From Aporrectodea caliginosa (Eukaryota > Annelida > Clitellata > Crassiclitellata > Lumbricidae): a stretch of 64,000 bases of DNA. Under the pieces are notes generated by a model, which saw only the letters and a program-made list of their open reading frames with translations, was not told where the DNA came from and did not search any database. The DNA is taken from contig JACEVL010000799.1 in NCBI GenBank assembly GCA_020284085.1, forward strand, positions 695,001 through 759,000, in the 5' to 3' direction. Position numbers and translations under genes: made by a program. Below are positions 12,801 through 22,700 of this stretch, in pieces. Each line of letters begins with the position of its first letter. Position 1 is the stretch's first letter.

Positions 12801-13014
12801 TAGCAGAGTGCACCTTTGGGCTTTGTAAGGGGCATTGTCAAATTACTGTTGTATTTTATTGTATCTAAGTGTTACACCAATAACAATGAATGTTGTCTTT
12901 TGTCTCACAGGTCTACCAATAGTCTGCATACACAACACGTTGGCGACATTTCCACGAGAGAAACGAACGAACAGTGGCACCTACATGCAGATGACGGAAT
13001 TCACTGAAGACTGA
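1048..13014 (+). CDS. Laminin-G-like, single-pass membrane protein, 3' part (four exons)
   Basis: Proposed exons are 1048-1210, 4877-5217, 11628-11954 and 12911-13014. All have AG/GT borders, and the stop TGA is at 13012-13014. Exon 1 encodes the late strands of a laminin-G-like fold (a D-x-PQFLVIGGVLPN segment, then NFTGLI) and joins exon 2 in phase 1. Exon 2 adds more extracellular sequence and a Pro/Ser-rich stalk. The membrane helix (IIVIG then GIIVGAILLPAVMIL) is formed exactly across the exon 2/3 junction, with basic residues after it. Exon 3 is a symmetrical 1-1 exon with an acidic run (EEEDDEYEEDED). Exon 4 ends in SGTYMQMTEFTED, which contains a YxxM motif. The reading frame changes inside exon 2. 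Neurexin-, Caspr- and CSPG4-like proteins share this layout, but I cannot assign the family. Upstream exons lie outside the window. Confidence 0.6.
1305..1452. repeat. Interspersed repeat, family R1
   Basis: Contains TTCATTCATTC followed by a segment like AATTTATATAGCGCC and an inverted GAGGCGCT-type motif. Related copies occur near 5390, 13370, 14525, 37190, 37320 and 56280. The family is probably a short non-autonomous retroelement. Confidence 0.6.
1453..1912. repeat. 18-bp minisatellite
   Basis: About 25 tandem copies of CTGGTGAATTTGAAATAA, alternating with a version carrying TGTG in place of TTTG. This makes an effective 36-bp higher-order unit. The unit length is a multiple of three, so one plus frame stays open for about 140 codons (E-I-T/A-G-E-F/C repeats). 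It has no start codon and lies inside an intron. Confidence 0.95.
1913..2090 (-). mobile_element. tRNA-like SINE fragment
   Basis: The reverse complement of 1924-1946 (GACTCGAACCCAGGAGTC) looks like a tRNA T-arm/B-box. The downstream part (GGTTAAATGTATTTTG, then TACTTTTCGGTCG) recurs at 11410-11480, and the tRNA-like part recurs at 8028-8060. Confidence 0.5.
2050..2952. repeat. 45-50-bp minisatellite, left block
   Basis: Tandem units contain GTGACGTAACAAAGAGAAG, then GTAGAGGGTGACAAAG and a variable GA run. Long minus-strand frames (repeated SLCYVTALS) are by-products of the repeat. The array lies in intron 1 of the membrane-protein gene and resumes at 3361. Confidence 0.95.
2953..3200 (-). 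mobile_element. tRNA-derived SINE inserted in the minisatellite
   Basis: On the minus strand a tRNA-like head is seen: GGGCGCGGTGGTTTAGGG (A-box region) and GGGTTGCGGGTTCGAATCC (B box). The element runs leftwards to a (CAATA)n tail at 2953-2985. It splits the minisatellite array. Confidence 0.75.
3201..3360 (-). mobile_element. Second tRNA-derived SINE, different family
   Basis: The minus strand begins CCTGAGTGGCCGAGTGGG (a near-perfect A box) and carries CCTGGTTCGCTTCCCGG (B box). The element sits directly against the previous SINE, so the two entered the array in succession. 3190-3235 is TTGTA-rich tail. Confidence 0.7.
3361..4850. repeat. 45-50-bp minisatellite, right block
   Basis: The same unit family as 2050-2952. 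It alternates between GTGACGTAACAAAG and GTGACGTTATAAAG forms, giving a higher-order pattern of about 115-120 bp, clearest at 4240-4760. A pure GA run lies at 3760-3812. The array ends about 25 bp before exon 2 of the membrane-protein gene. Confidence 0.95.
5385..5555. repeat. Interspersed repeat, family R1
   Basis: CATTCATTCATTC, then AATTTATATAGCGCCCC, ending in TCTAATCTAATC repeats at 5533-5550. Homologous to 1305-1452. Confidence 0.6.
6059..7825 (-). mobile_element. hAT DNA transposon, 1,767 bp
   Basis: The ends are CAGGGGCGTCTA and its exact inverse TAGACGCCCCTG. It is flanked by a perfect 8-bp duplication, CCAATGTC, at 6051-6058 and 7826-7833. Both subterminal regions carry TGGCTCAAGTT. 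A partial transposase is encoded on the minus strand. The 8-bp duplication and the TIR are typical of hAT elements. Confidence 0.95.
6564..7100 (-). CDS. hAT transposase, C-terminal part only
   Basis: An open frame of 178 residues. Around residues 105-145 it has the hAT C-terminal dimerisation region (LASLAVTSCSAERAMSRVKI, then KNRLRSTM), the most conserved hAT segment. This resembles transposases related to the ZMYM1/zinc-finger hAT group. The N-terminal BED/zinc-finger and RNase-H core parts are absent and the upstream sequence has no matching frame. The element is therefore internally deleted and not autonomous. The listed start is only the first Met of the open stretch. Confidence 0.85.
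   Translation of the reverse strand: MREFRPVYQLVHDRVGMDDMMNEKTMRGTTRNDKPLLLETPNSAVDDEELCDDITGDVVENVDNTEESRNRRAWVEYTFTKPLRVLQELSGFPNLNCLYRNLASLAVTSCSAERAMSRVKIVKNRLRSTMLDDWFSALLVLAAEKDLLDNINENDIIDRFAMCSLPLQKELIHGFSNN
8025..8460 (+). repeat. tRNA-like segment, 15-16-bp tandem repeat and AT-rich tract
   Basis: 8028-8060 repeats the tRNA-like motif of 1924-1946. 8090-8235 holds about nine copies of a GGTCCGCTATTCCGGG unit. 8236-8460 is TATG/TATA-rich and begins ACTAATGAAGACAAACATA. The tandem repeat and AT leader recur in inverse orientation at 11240-11395. Confidence 0.75.
8464..8552 (+). repeat. 16-bp tandem repeat
   Basis: Five copies of CGATAGTCCGAAGGTT, followed by TTTCATGG and an ATGTA-rich tract. 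The same arrangement occurs at 30905-30980, and in both places a SINE of the same family follows. Confidence 0.9.
8640..8868 (+). mobile_element. tRNA-derived SINE, family S1
   Basis: The head has GTGGCGCTTTGGATAAC (A-box region) and GGTACCGAGTTCGAGCCCC (B box). The body includes CTGTCTGTTCTGTTAGTAG, then ATGTACAGCGCAGTGCG, and the tail is (ATT)n. Other copies lie at 31126-31385 (near full length), 36265-36450 (5' truncated), and 20340-20475 and 43970-44060 (fragments). Confidence 0.85.
8869..9024. repeat. AT-rich microsatellite
   Basis: TATA/TATG-rich simple sequence between the SINE and the solo LTR. Confidence 0.9.
9030..10166. mobile_element. Solo LTR, 1,137 bp
   Basis: It begins TGTAAC and ends GTTACA, inverted ends of the TG...CA type. 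The 5-bp sequence ATACA flanks it on both sides (9025-9029 and 10167-10171). No second LTR, primer-binding site or pol frame adjoins it, so it looks like the product of LTR-LTR recombination. The short ORFs inside are not recognisable proteins. The target lies in an AT-rich repeat, which lowers the weight of the 5-bp match somewhat. Strand is undetermined; TTATAAGAGG near 9501 could be a TATA box if the LTR is on the plus strand. Confidence 0.75.
10172..10295. repeat. TATG-rich microsatellite
   Basis: Simple ATGTAT/TATGTA sequence between two LTR-like segments. Confidence 0.85.
10296..10673 (+). mobile_element. Possible second short solo LTR
   Basis: It begins TGTTACATGCC, has a good TATA box (GTATAAAAGTGG at 10520-10531) and ends in a CTCTACA. 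No clear target duplication is visible in the surrounding AT repeat. An imperfect inverted repeat (TGTTACATGCCA with TGGCATTGCATGTAACA) occupies its first 58 bp. Confidence 0.35.
10674..11318. repeat. Long TATG/TATA-rich microsatellite region
   Basis: About 640 bp of imperfect TATATG/ATACAT repeats. The short hydrophobic open frames on both strands (MYIYAYIY type) are artefacts. Confidence 0.9.
11319..11560 (-). repeat. Inverse copy of the CCGCTATTCC repeat plus SINE-like segment
   Basis: 11325-11395 holds four to five copies of a CCGGAATAGCGGACC unit, the inverse of 8090-8235. 11405-11510 matches the 3' half of 1960-2090 (GGTTAAATGAATTTCG, then TACTTTTCGGTCG). It lies just upstream of exon 3 of the membrane-protein gene. 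Confidence 0.7.
11955..12910. other. Intron 3 of the membrane-protein gene
   Basis: The sequence between the GTATCA donor and the TCTCACAG acceptor. I see no recognisable repeat or coding segment; small open frames at 12051-12379 lack any family signal. Confidence 0.5.
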
Positions 13015-13842
13015 CTGGACAAGCATTTGTCTTTAGGGTGGAAAAAAATGTCAAGCAGTAGTGAAGATCGTGTGCAGTTTGAGGGTTAACAGATGACAAT
13101 GCATGAACAGTGAGGCATCAAGAAACAGAAAGCAGCACTTGAATGAGAAAGCAAATGGTAATCAGTAACTTCTATCGCTCCACCGTCTAATGCACAATGA
13201 ATCAGTCAATGGTGCAAACGACATTTATCAGTAACATCTGTCGCCTCCATTGTCTAATGCACAGTGAGTCATCCAGTAGAAACCAAAACCAAGACACAAT
13301 CATAATAGGATCAACTTTATTAGAAAACCAGGGAATGGCAAACTCCCATAGAGCCACAGGCTTCCTATTTATTATTATTATTACTACAGTAATTTTATTT
13401 AGCGCCCCTTCAAGCTATCTACTCAGAAGTGCTCCCAGCCCAAACCCTGCAGTACAGTACAGTATTAAGACTAGATAGGAACAGAGCAGGGTGGCCCAAG
13501 AGGTGTTAGGCACAGTGCCATGGGAGCACATTCCAGGTCGCAAGGCCAGCCACACAGAATGCACGGTGCTGTCCGATAGCTGTCCACAAACGGGGGGATG
13601 GGGAGGGACAAAGTTTCTGTTTGCACAGTCGAATGAAGGCAGCCACATCTCTGAATAGCCACCATGGAACAGCAGTTTCCGCAAATATGGGGGAGCCAGG
13701 GGCCCAGGCCTCCAATGCAATACAATGTCTACTTCTGCATAGTTTTTAATCCTCTAAAGTTTCATATTCAAAATAATTTTCCGAAATAACATAATAGCTG
13801 TCAGCATTTAACTAAACACAGTGATCAAGCAGTTACAATAAA
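13015..13842 (+). other. Probable 3' UTR, containing an R1 repeat
   Basis: This follows the stop at 13014. 13365-13720 is an R1-family interspersed repeat (ATTTAGCGCCCCTTCAAG). The first good plus-strand AATAAA is at 13837-13842. The minus-strand frames around 13415-13725 are repeat shadows. Confidence 0.5.
13837..13842 (+). terminator. Poly(A) signal of the plus-strand gene (candidate)
   Basis: AATAAA, about 820 bp after the stop of the laminin-G-like gene. It lies 5 bp from the oppositely oriented signal at 13848-13853. Confidence 0.45.
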
Positions 13843-13847
13843 AGAAA

Positions 13848-13853
13848 TTTATT
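13848..13853 (-). terminator. DNAJC21: Poly(A) signal of DNAJC21
   Basis: TTTATT on the plus strand, i.e. AATAAA on the minus strand, 44 bp beyond the DNAJC21 stop. This is a short but normal 3' UTR distance. Confidence 0.6.
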
Positions 13854-13896
13854 TTCATACATCCCTAGAGTTCTTGACTAATGTACAGAGTCAGGC

Positions 13897-16800
13897 TTAT
13901 GCTTTTCGCTTCTGTTTTCCTTTCGACTTTCCACCTCTGGCACTTTCTGTCATCGTCGTTGTTTGGTTGTCATCAGCCAATCGTAACGCGTGACCAGTTT
14001 CCTGGATGTGTTCAAAGAGTTTGTTACGCGACGAGAAGATTTTACGACATTTGTGGCATTGCTCTGTTGTAACCTGTAATCAATCAAACAGTCAACCAAT
14101 CAACTCAACTGATGAAACCAATCAACAACTTCAGAATGTCTCCTGCTCGTAGCAATATGTCCGCAAGTTTCTTCAAAACCTTTGCGAGATTCTTAGCAAC
14201 GTTTTTAAAGGCACTATATAAATAGCCAGAAACATGTATACACTGCGTCTGCTTCACATGATGTGCCTCTGATTTGTGTGCACTGCGAGAGGCGCTATAT
14301 AAATTGATATATACAATACAATACAATGATTTGAATCCTAGAAGCGTTGATGGACATGCATGCTATTGTGCAACTGCCTAAGCATGCATACATTTTGTAG
14401 CCTTTTAATAACAAATCCTATGAGCAGGACAGGAAATGTTCAAGGCATTTCTTAGATGGCTCTGCTTCATTCCCTTTGAAAGGTCCTTAAAGAAACACCA
14501 TATATGCCAAGATATACACTTCTATTCTATTCTGTTTACAGACTTATAAAGCGCCACTCACTGTACAACCTAATCAGAGGCGCTTCCAGTACGAAAGGAC
14601 CCTCAAAAAAAGAAAAGTCTTCAGAGAACGAGCAGAAACAGTAGTGCCCCCAGATAACATCACAGCACGAGTTATAGCATACAATGCTTGCTGAACTGGA
14701 AAGGTGAAATTGCACACACTTTGACAAAAGGCCATTGCGTGTCACTGGTTGGGACATCTACCTGGAATAAACACCTCTCTGCATATAGTGTATCTTCTAT
14801 ACTGGAAAACTGGGACTTGGCTGGATGTGCTTTGGAGTATACGAGAACTACACAAATGTTCAGGATGAATGGAACAAAGTGTAGATGTGGCCTCTTTTGT
14901 TGGCAGGGTTGCACAGATGTGACGATGCCAACCAACAGAAACTCATCAACATTTGACTGTTAAAAGTTGCTTGTTCAGAACTGTGCCAAAGACGAAGAAT
15001 TACAACGTGTTTCTCATGTCAAATGATGTAATTCAAGAGACAGGATTGAGTAAGTCAATGGTCATTAACAAGTGAAAACTCTCCTCCTCTGTCACTTACC
15101 ACCAGGTTGACCCTTGTATGATTTCAAATGTATGTATGTATGGCTGAGCTTTTATAGAGCAAAGTTGTAAGAACCTCTACAAAAGTGCTAAATAGCATAT
15201 ATTATGCGTTTGATAAATTGCCAAATGATTTCTCAAATAAACAAAACACATACTGACCTCAAAAGATTCTCTGTTGCTTACATTCTTTTTCTTCTCTTTT
15301 TTCTTGGATTTCTGATTTGTTTTGGCCCTGGCAACAATAACAAATAGAAATGATCACAGAATGAGAAATTTGATTTCATGTACTTCAAAAAGCATAATAC
15401 AGTTCTCCGGTATTATTAGCAGCACTGCATAAGATCCACAGGTTTCAGTGTGTTTATCTTTCAAAGACAAGGCACTAGTTCTGGAATTGACTTGCCTATG
15501 GACATGCAGTATAATCCCTTGCTAAGACAATGCACAGATCCACCTTGAGGACAATTCCAGGAAGATGGCTCAACCACAGAAAATCCCTCCAAAGGAACAA
15601 CTAATTCACCCCAAGAAGAGGAACGAAAATTTCAGCTTGCATAAAAAGCCCGGGCATTCCCCATTGGCATTGCCAAACCCCAAAGCAAAATCAATATGCT
15701 CGGAAATAGGTAAAAAATGCAGATCACTCATAGTTGGCATATTCTTATAGTGCAAAGCGGCTTATATAGTTCTTCTAGATAGTAAGGTTTACCAAGTCAC
15801 TAGTGCTACTTATGTTACAGAAATTTTCTCTTAGCAGCTTAATGTAATTGAAAGCATATGGAGTGAAATGAAAACTTACGCTGATTCCTCAGAGTTTGAA
15901 GACTGTGCATCCAAAGCGGCTTCAGCAGTTAACTGAAATAAAAAACAAACCAGTTATTGTTACTAACTTTACTCTTAGAAGCTTCAGGGGTTGAATCAAT
16001 CTCTCAACATATTTTGTGTATTTTTTCACAATTTTCATATCTCAACACATGTATATTTGTGTCCAAAATGAATAAACATCAACATCTGCACAAACAGATA
16101 CATTATTTACAAATATATATTTGCTTTTAATGCTTGTAAAAATATGGCAAAATAAAGAAATAAAATTGCAGAATAACTGTAATAAATGATCCAGTGCAAG
16201 TTTCAGTAGCAAAGCATGAAACATTGCCAGATGAAATCTTGCCTGGTATCACAAAAGGTTTCATATCGAATCTAGAAGTCTGTACATTCTTGGATGGCTC
16301 TCATTTTCTGGAATAGATTACGTCAAAGAGCAATATTCAAATGAAATCTAGAATACAGTATTCTGTTTCAGTTTAATCAGAAGAGATGGACTTAATGTTA
16401 ACACTGGCACAAACTATTCTCTCATCTCTGGTCCAAAGGTTAAATAGGTTTGCCGGAATACAACAGCTGTTGAATAACTTAAACTACAAGGCTGTGTTGA
16501 GTTCTCAGTGGGTTGAATGCTAATCTAATTAAACCTTATCTAACCCAATCAACCCACGTCTTGTCTTGTTTTGATTCATTTTTATGAAAGCCACTTCAAG
16601 TCAAACCTCTTTATTTTCGTCTTTTGCAGACTCTTTTTTGCTGTTATCCTCGGCTTTATTATTATCTTCTACAGACCTGCAAAATTAAGGAAACTTCTTC
16701 CTAATGATCATCTGATTTAGTACTACACACAGGCATTTTAGTTTCACGACCCTTACAGCCATATGCTTAATTCGTCACAAACACATAAGTGACAGAACAG

Positions 16801-19711
16801 AATTTTAAGCCCCTTACTAAACTGACTAACTAGGGCCAGTGTTCACAGATGCCAGCTTGTGGCCTATTCCACGTAGATGGGCAGCAACCATGACACTCTG
16901 TGAATTATGTGTTATTCTCTTCAATTACTTATTCTGATATTAAATTGGTAGAAAGGAAATACTGTGTTGTACTAAAATAGTACATGAGGTAGGAGTCTGA
17001 CAGTAAAAGGTATGAATCCGGGTATTCATCATGAAGTAGATAACCTGCATAGAAAGCTCGTCAAATTGACAGATTGCTCTTTGTTCTTTAACAGTCATAA
17101 TATTACCTTATCTAACCTGGTTTTAATTAATTAATATTAACAATTTCATGTATGGGTTTTAATAGGAAATGTAATGAGAAAGTAACAACCTAGTTCAATC
17201 ATACAGATAACTCTGGAATGCCTCATCTCTAAATGTCAAACCAACAACTGTTGGGCAGAAGTCTGATCTAATTGATGATTTCTGATATCACAACATGCAA
17301 GGTTTCAATCATTCGTAGCTGCCAATTCAAACAAAACTTGAAATCTTTTGTCAGGTTCACTTGAAACTGCAAAAAGGTTAAGAGATAAGCTATAGAGTAA
17401 TTCAACAACTTTTCTATTCATACCTATTTGGTTGATTAGAAACGGTATCAGCCTCAGCAAGATCATTTTCTTTTTCTTCATCATCATCTTCTACCTGAAT
17501 AAAACAATTATTGTAACAGAATCCATTGCTAAACACCAAACAAACTACCGGTACACGAAATGCCAATCAGTAAGACACTTAACACTTTCACTACAAGCTG
17601 CATTGGTTTCCCAGTCACTTTTAGCACACTCTTGTCGTTAAAGTGTTAATCTGACATTGACTTTCATTAGTTTCTCTTGAAAAATCACTAAATAAACTTC
17701 CTAATACAAATCCTGAGAACTGTACAGTTTAGTTTCAATGCCTGATAACTATCATCACTGTCCCTCCAATATCAATGCTTCAGCATTTTAAACTTATGAT
17801 GTTCATACAGATAGGACCATCACTGTACAACAAACATAAATTTGCCAATTGGTTTCCAGCCACCTGAAGATCTAAATTAAAGCTTCCGCATCCAAAGATG
17901 CTCATTTCCTTCACCTGGCCCTTGACCCGGCGAATCCCACGGTTCCGGACATGGGCCAGTGGTGCATCACAGGACTTGTCATCAACTTCCCAGCTTATGA
18001 TGCTATCAAATTCTACTGTTTCGTTAGAGACTAGTGCGTGTAATGACGAGGGTCATTACAAGGGGTCGAACCCTCAAACACAAGAGCCGTGACAAAGCAT
18101 TTAATGATAGACCACTGTGTCACAATTGCTTGACCTGTTTTCCCTGGTTTTAATTGTTTTACAAACTGCTGAAGAAACTGTTCTACTTACCACAACCTGC
18201 CCAATTTTCTGTTGCTGCTTTCGCTTCTTTTTCTGTTTCTTTGACCTTAAACAGAGCATGAGAACACCTTGCCAGACTTTCAGACAATGGCCATATGTAC
18301 AGAAACACAACTACTAATGTTTTCATATGTTGGTGCTAAACATTGATAATAAGACAGGGCTAGTAAATGTGAATTAATAATCAGGCTCTATCACTATCTT
18401 CAGACCTTAAGTAAATAGAACCTCAAGCCAAGTACAAATATAACGATAGCAACCATATCATCTGCTCTTACATAGCTCAATAACATAGTGCCGCTTCTGT
18501 GAAAGCACTTGAATTCAGCTGTTCCATTGGGCATACAAAGCACAACAGATAAGAAGGACACAGCATGTACAACTGTACAATATGTACAACTGCAGTACTG
18601 GATGCTTTGCTTGTAATAACGTACAAGTCAATGAAACATTTCCTAAAGTGATTATTTTCTACAGCACATCACTAATTTGATACTCCTGCCAAGAATGTCT
18701 ACCACGTCGCACTAGTGTTGACTCTCCTACTTTTCTGAGCACTGTTCACTTCTTGATTACAGTTTCATTCTTAATGACTTACACTGGAAGCGTTTTGTGA
18801 GGTACCCAAAACAATGCTACAGAAATGTCCACATACATATCAGTTATAGCTAATGCACAAGAATTCAAACCTGCACAGTGTTGGAAACTGATGCTTTCCT
18901 GCTTTGGCAACTGTTCAACTCATCTGGAATTGACAATGAAAAGGTTCTAACTAACCTGGGAATTGTAGGTAACTAACCTTGACTTTGTAACAGGCTCTTC
19001 TATGCTGTTTTCACCATTGATCTGAGGCTCACAGTCGACGTCATGCTGCCCAGCCTCAGCCAGATCTTCATCTTCCATCATCTCCTGCTGAAGACGTGAC
19101 ATGTTCTCCAAGTGCTTCTTCGACCGCTTGTGATTCTCCATACTAAAACAATACACACAAATTGACTTTTCACATTAGATACAATCATAACCTTCTGCGT
19201 AGAGAGAAAATGATGCTTAGCTGCAGCTATTACAGAATTTAACACAAAAACTACCTACATTAGCAGCTCATGAAAAAACTATGTTGGAAAGTCACATCGA
19301 CTATCTTATCATTTAGTTATCTAACATGTTAACAACGAGCTACATTGGTTTCCCTGTAACTTGTAGTACACTCTCATCATTAAAGGGTCAAGGCACTTGT
19401 CATGCATGCAAAGTCAGCCACAAGTTCTGAATATCGTGCGTGGTTGAATTAGTGTTGTGAGGCGGAAAAATTGTCCGGAAAATTTCATATTTTTCTGGAA
19501 AATTTCCAGTGTTTTTTTCCGGAAAATTTTCCGATATTTTTCCATCAATATAATATTACTAAATAACAATTTAATTTATGCATAATAATGTTTAAACATC
19601 ATTCACTCTATACTATCTTATGTACCGGGTAGTTATTCCTGATGTTTATTCAATAGATGGCACTGTGGCAGTGTTAGTGCTTACTGTTCAATGTGTTCAC
19701 AAGGCCCAACC

Positions 19712-19744
<33 letters not shown>

Positions 19745-22700
19745 CACTTATTGTTAACCTTTCAAACAGTGCATTTACAAAAAAACAGTTTTCATCGTCA
19801 GGGTATCAAGGGGCCCTGAAGGGATAAGTATCCCGCTAAATTAGGGTCACCCATTACCAGATAGTAAAATCTAGAGGCAGTTGTGATTGCTATCTAGTTC
19901 AAGATATCTCGATTCTCACTAACAACATATCAAACATATCTCGATTATCAAACATATGAAACTGAACCTCTAATGAACAGTCCTTAATCTTAATTCTTTC
20001 AAGGTGAACATTGCCTGCATTGACAGAAATACTGTAAATTAAAGGAAGTTTTAAAAAACAGAAATTTTCCAGTGTCTTCTCATACTGAAATCTGACATTA
20101 TGAGTTAAATGTATTTTTCCGGTTCTGCGGAAAATTTCCGGAAAATTTCTGGAAAATTTCCGGAAAATTTTCCGCAAAATATTTTTCCGGAAAAGCTACA
20201 TCACTAGGTTGAATGTTCTCCTGGGCCAAGATAGGGATCTGGCGATGGCTGCTTAGAAAGTCAAACCATGGTTAGCAACAGATCCACAAGAGAGATGAAA
20301 CTGAAAATATCCCAGACACAACTACTAATCAACCTGTACTGTTAAGATTTATGTCTTCTGTCATTTGTGTTCTTGTGAATTGTTTCAATTGCATAATATG
20401 TAAATGTACAGTGCAGTGCGTTTGTCAGGCGCTTCAATAAAGAAAAGATTATTATTATATTATTATTATTATACTTACGCTTTGTCTGACTTGAAATCCT
20501 TGTTACAAGCGACGCAATACAGAGAGTCATCCATCAACAGAAGATCCTCCTCATCTTCCTCTGGGGCTCCTCCATTGCCATTAATGCCTTCCACGTCATT
20601 TCCATTCTCCTCCGCTTCCACCCCCTCTGCATCGTCCTCCTCATCTTCACTGTGCTCCTCACCAAATTCCTTAGCCACGTTTGCCTCCAGCATTTGAAGT
20701 TCCTTCTCCAGGCCGGACATGGAAGACCAATGGGACTCTTTGTAGTTCTCCAGGACCCTACAAGTACCAAGAATCATGTTAATGCACTAGTATTACCAGC
20801 ACTAATGAAGTAACTTGGTAATGGTGTTAATGCAAGTGGTAGTATTTGTGCCATACACTGGTGCTGGTGATGATGGAAGTGGCGGTAATGGTGCCTTACA
20901 CTGGTGTTGGTCATGGCGCTGATGCAAGTGGTGGTGGTAGTAGTGGTTTCTTGCAGCAGTTGTAACCATCTGTGTTTGTCATGTTACCTTCTGTAGTTGT
21001 AGTTGACACCAGTTTATGGCACCACTACCACCACTTGCACCAGGGCGTTTACCAACACCAGCATAAGTCACCATTACCACCGTTTGCATCAGCACCATCA
21101 CCAACCACCAATGCCATCACTGTCACCGAAATTAAAGAAACAGCTCAAGAACTTCTTTAAACTTGTCCCAAGTCCCAACTTCTTATATTTGTCTGACAGT
21201 CATGGAGTTTCAGTGCCTATGTGGTGCCATTGGCCTTGTAACCCCCACCAAGTAATTTCACACGAACCACCATCACCATCATCACCATCATCATCATCAT
21301 CATCATCAATCAAGACCACTGCTAGAGTCAGTGAGTCACGCTACAGCTACTGTCATGGCTGTCACATCTGATGATACATACTTGAGCCTCTGTTCACGAT
21401 CTCGTTGTTTCCTCTGTTCGGCCAACAGAGCGATCTCAGCTGCTCTTTCCTCCAGCTTTTTCTAAATCACAAACAGAAACACAAATTGTCAATTCTCTTC
21501 TAATTCCACCAATCATACAATGCAAAGTCATTGAAGAGCTGAAGAGACATTCCAAATGACTCTTGTACCTAATAACAGTTATGCCAATATTAAGACGGCA
21601 CTCTTTAAAAAAATTATCTCCTAAAAGCTAGCAATTGCATCCTTTGCTCTTCTAATCTCAGTATGGCATTTGCATTCATCTATTAGCATTTGAACTATCT
21701 GCCAAAGAAACAAATAAATTCAGTGGCAGGCCGCTGGTGACGTCATGCAGAACTCATCGCACCGGCCACCAATGCTTGATTAGTAACTTGATTACTATCG
21801 CCACAGAAGGCTAGCAGATAAAACGTTTTTGTCCAAAGCCAACAACCAATTGTTTGCAATGTCAGAAAACCTCAGGAGATGGATGGAGATTGCCACAACG
21901 AAATAAAAGCAGACAAGAAATGAAATGGCTGAATAACGTACTCAGAGGACAATCTGCTGAGAGGTCCATAAAAGGAACCACATAAATATTCTGATAAATA
22001 TCGGTCGCATAAACTTTCTAAAAAGCATCACTAAACGACAGCAAAAGGGTTGGGAGATGGAGAGCTGCACTAAACTCGCTCCATTAAGAGCTGTATTCAA
22101 CCCACCCCATTAAGAGCTGTATTCAACTCACCTCACTAAGAACTCACCCATAAACAGCTGTACTCAACTTATGCTATTAAGAGCTGTACTTAACTCATCC
22201 TATTAAGAGCGATACTCAATGCATCCTATTAAGAGCTCTTAATAGGGTGAGCTGAGTTACTACAGCCCTTTACTCAACTGTACAAAAACTGTACTCAACT
22301 CACCTTGTACGCCTGAACTCGCTTATCTCTCTTGCGCACAAAGCTGACCAAAGTCTGCAACCAACAAACACCAGGCATGGATGTAACATCAGTAAATTTC
22401 AGACAGAAAGCATTTTGCAAGATACTAAGACACTTACTAACTTATTTCTTTGCAAATACATCAATCTCAAAAATAATTTATGAAACATGACTTCCGATGA
22501 TGCAAGCTTGGCTTTACGTTTAGCTCTTTAAGTTGAAACTATAATTTATTAAAGTAAACTTAAGCTGTAATCTGATTTATAAATAAATAAACAATTATTC
22601 TATTTAATTTTTTTAATATGATCTGTTATACGATATGATGTAAATAAGGTGTAAACAAAATCAAAGACCCATTAAAAATGAATTACAGCTACTACACAAA

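Noticed and set aside
13415..13725. Minus-strand open frames of 69-101 residues
   Set aside because: They lie in an R1 repeat copy and overlap the likely 3' UTR of the plus gene.
22190..22260. AAGAGCTCTTAATAGG palindrome as a regulatory site
   Set aside because: It arises where two minisatellite units meet in opposite orientation; nothing else supports a binding site.
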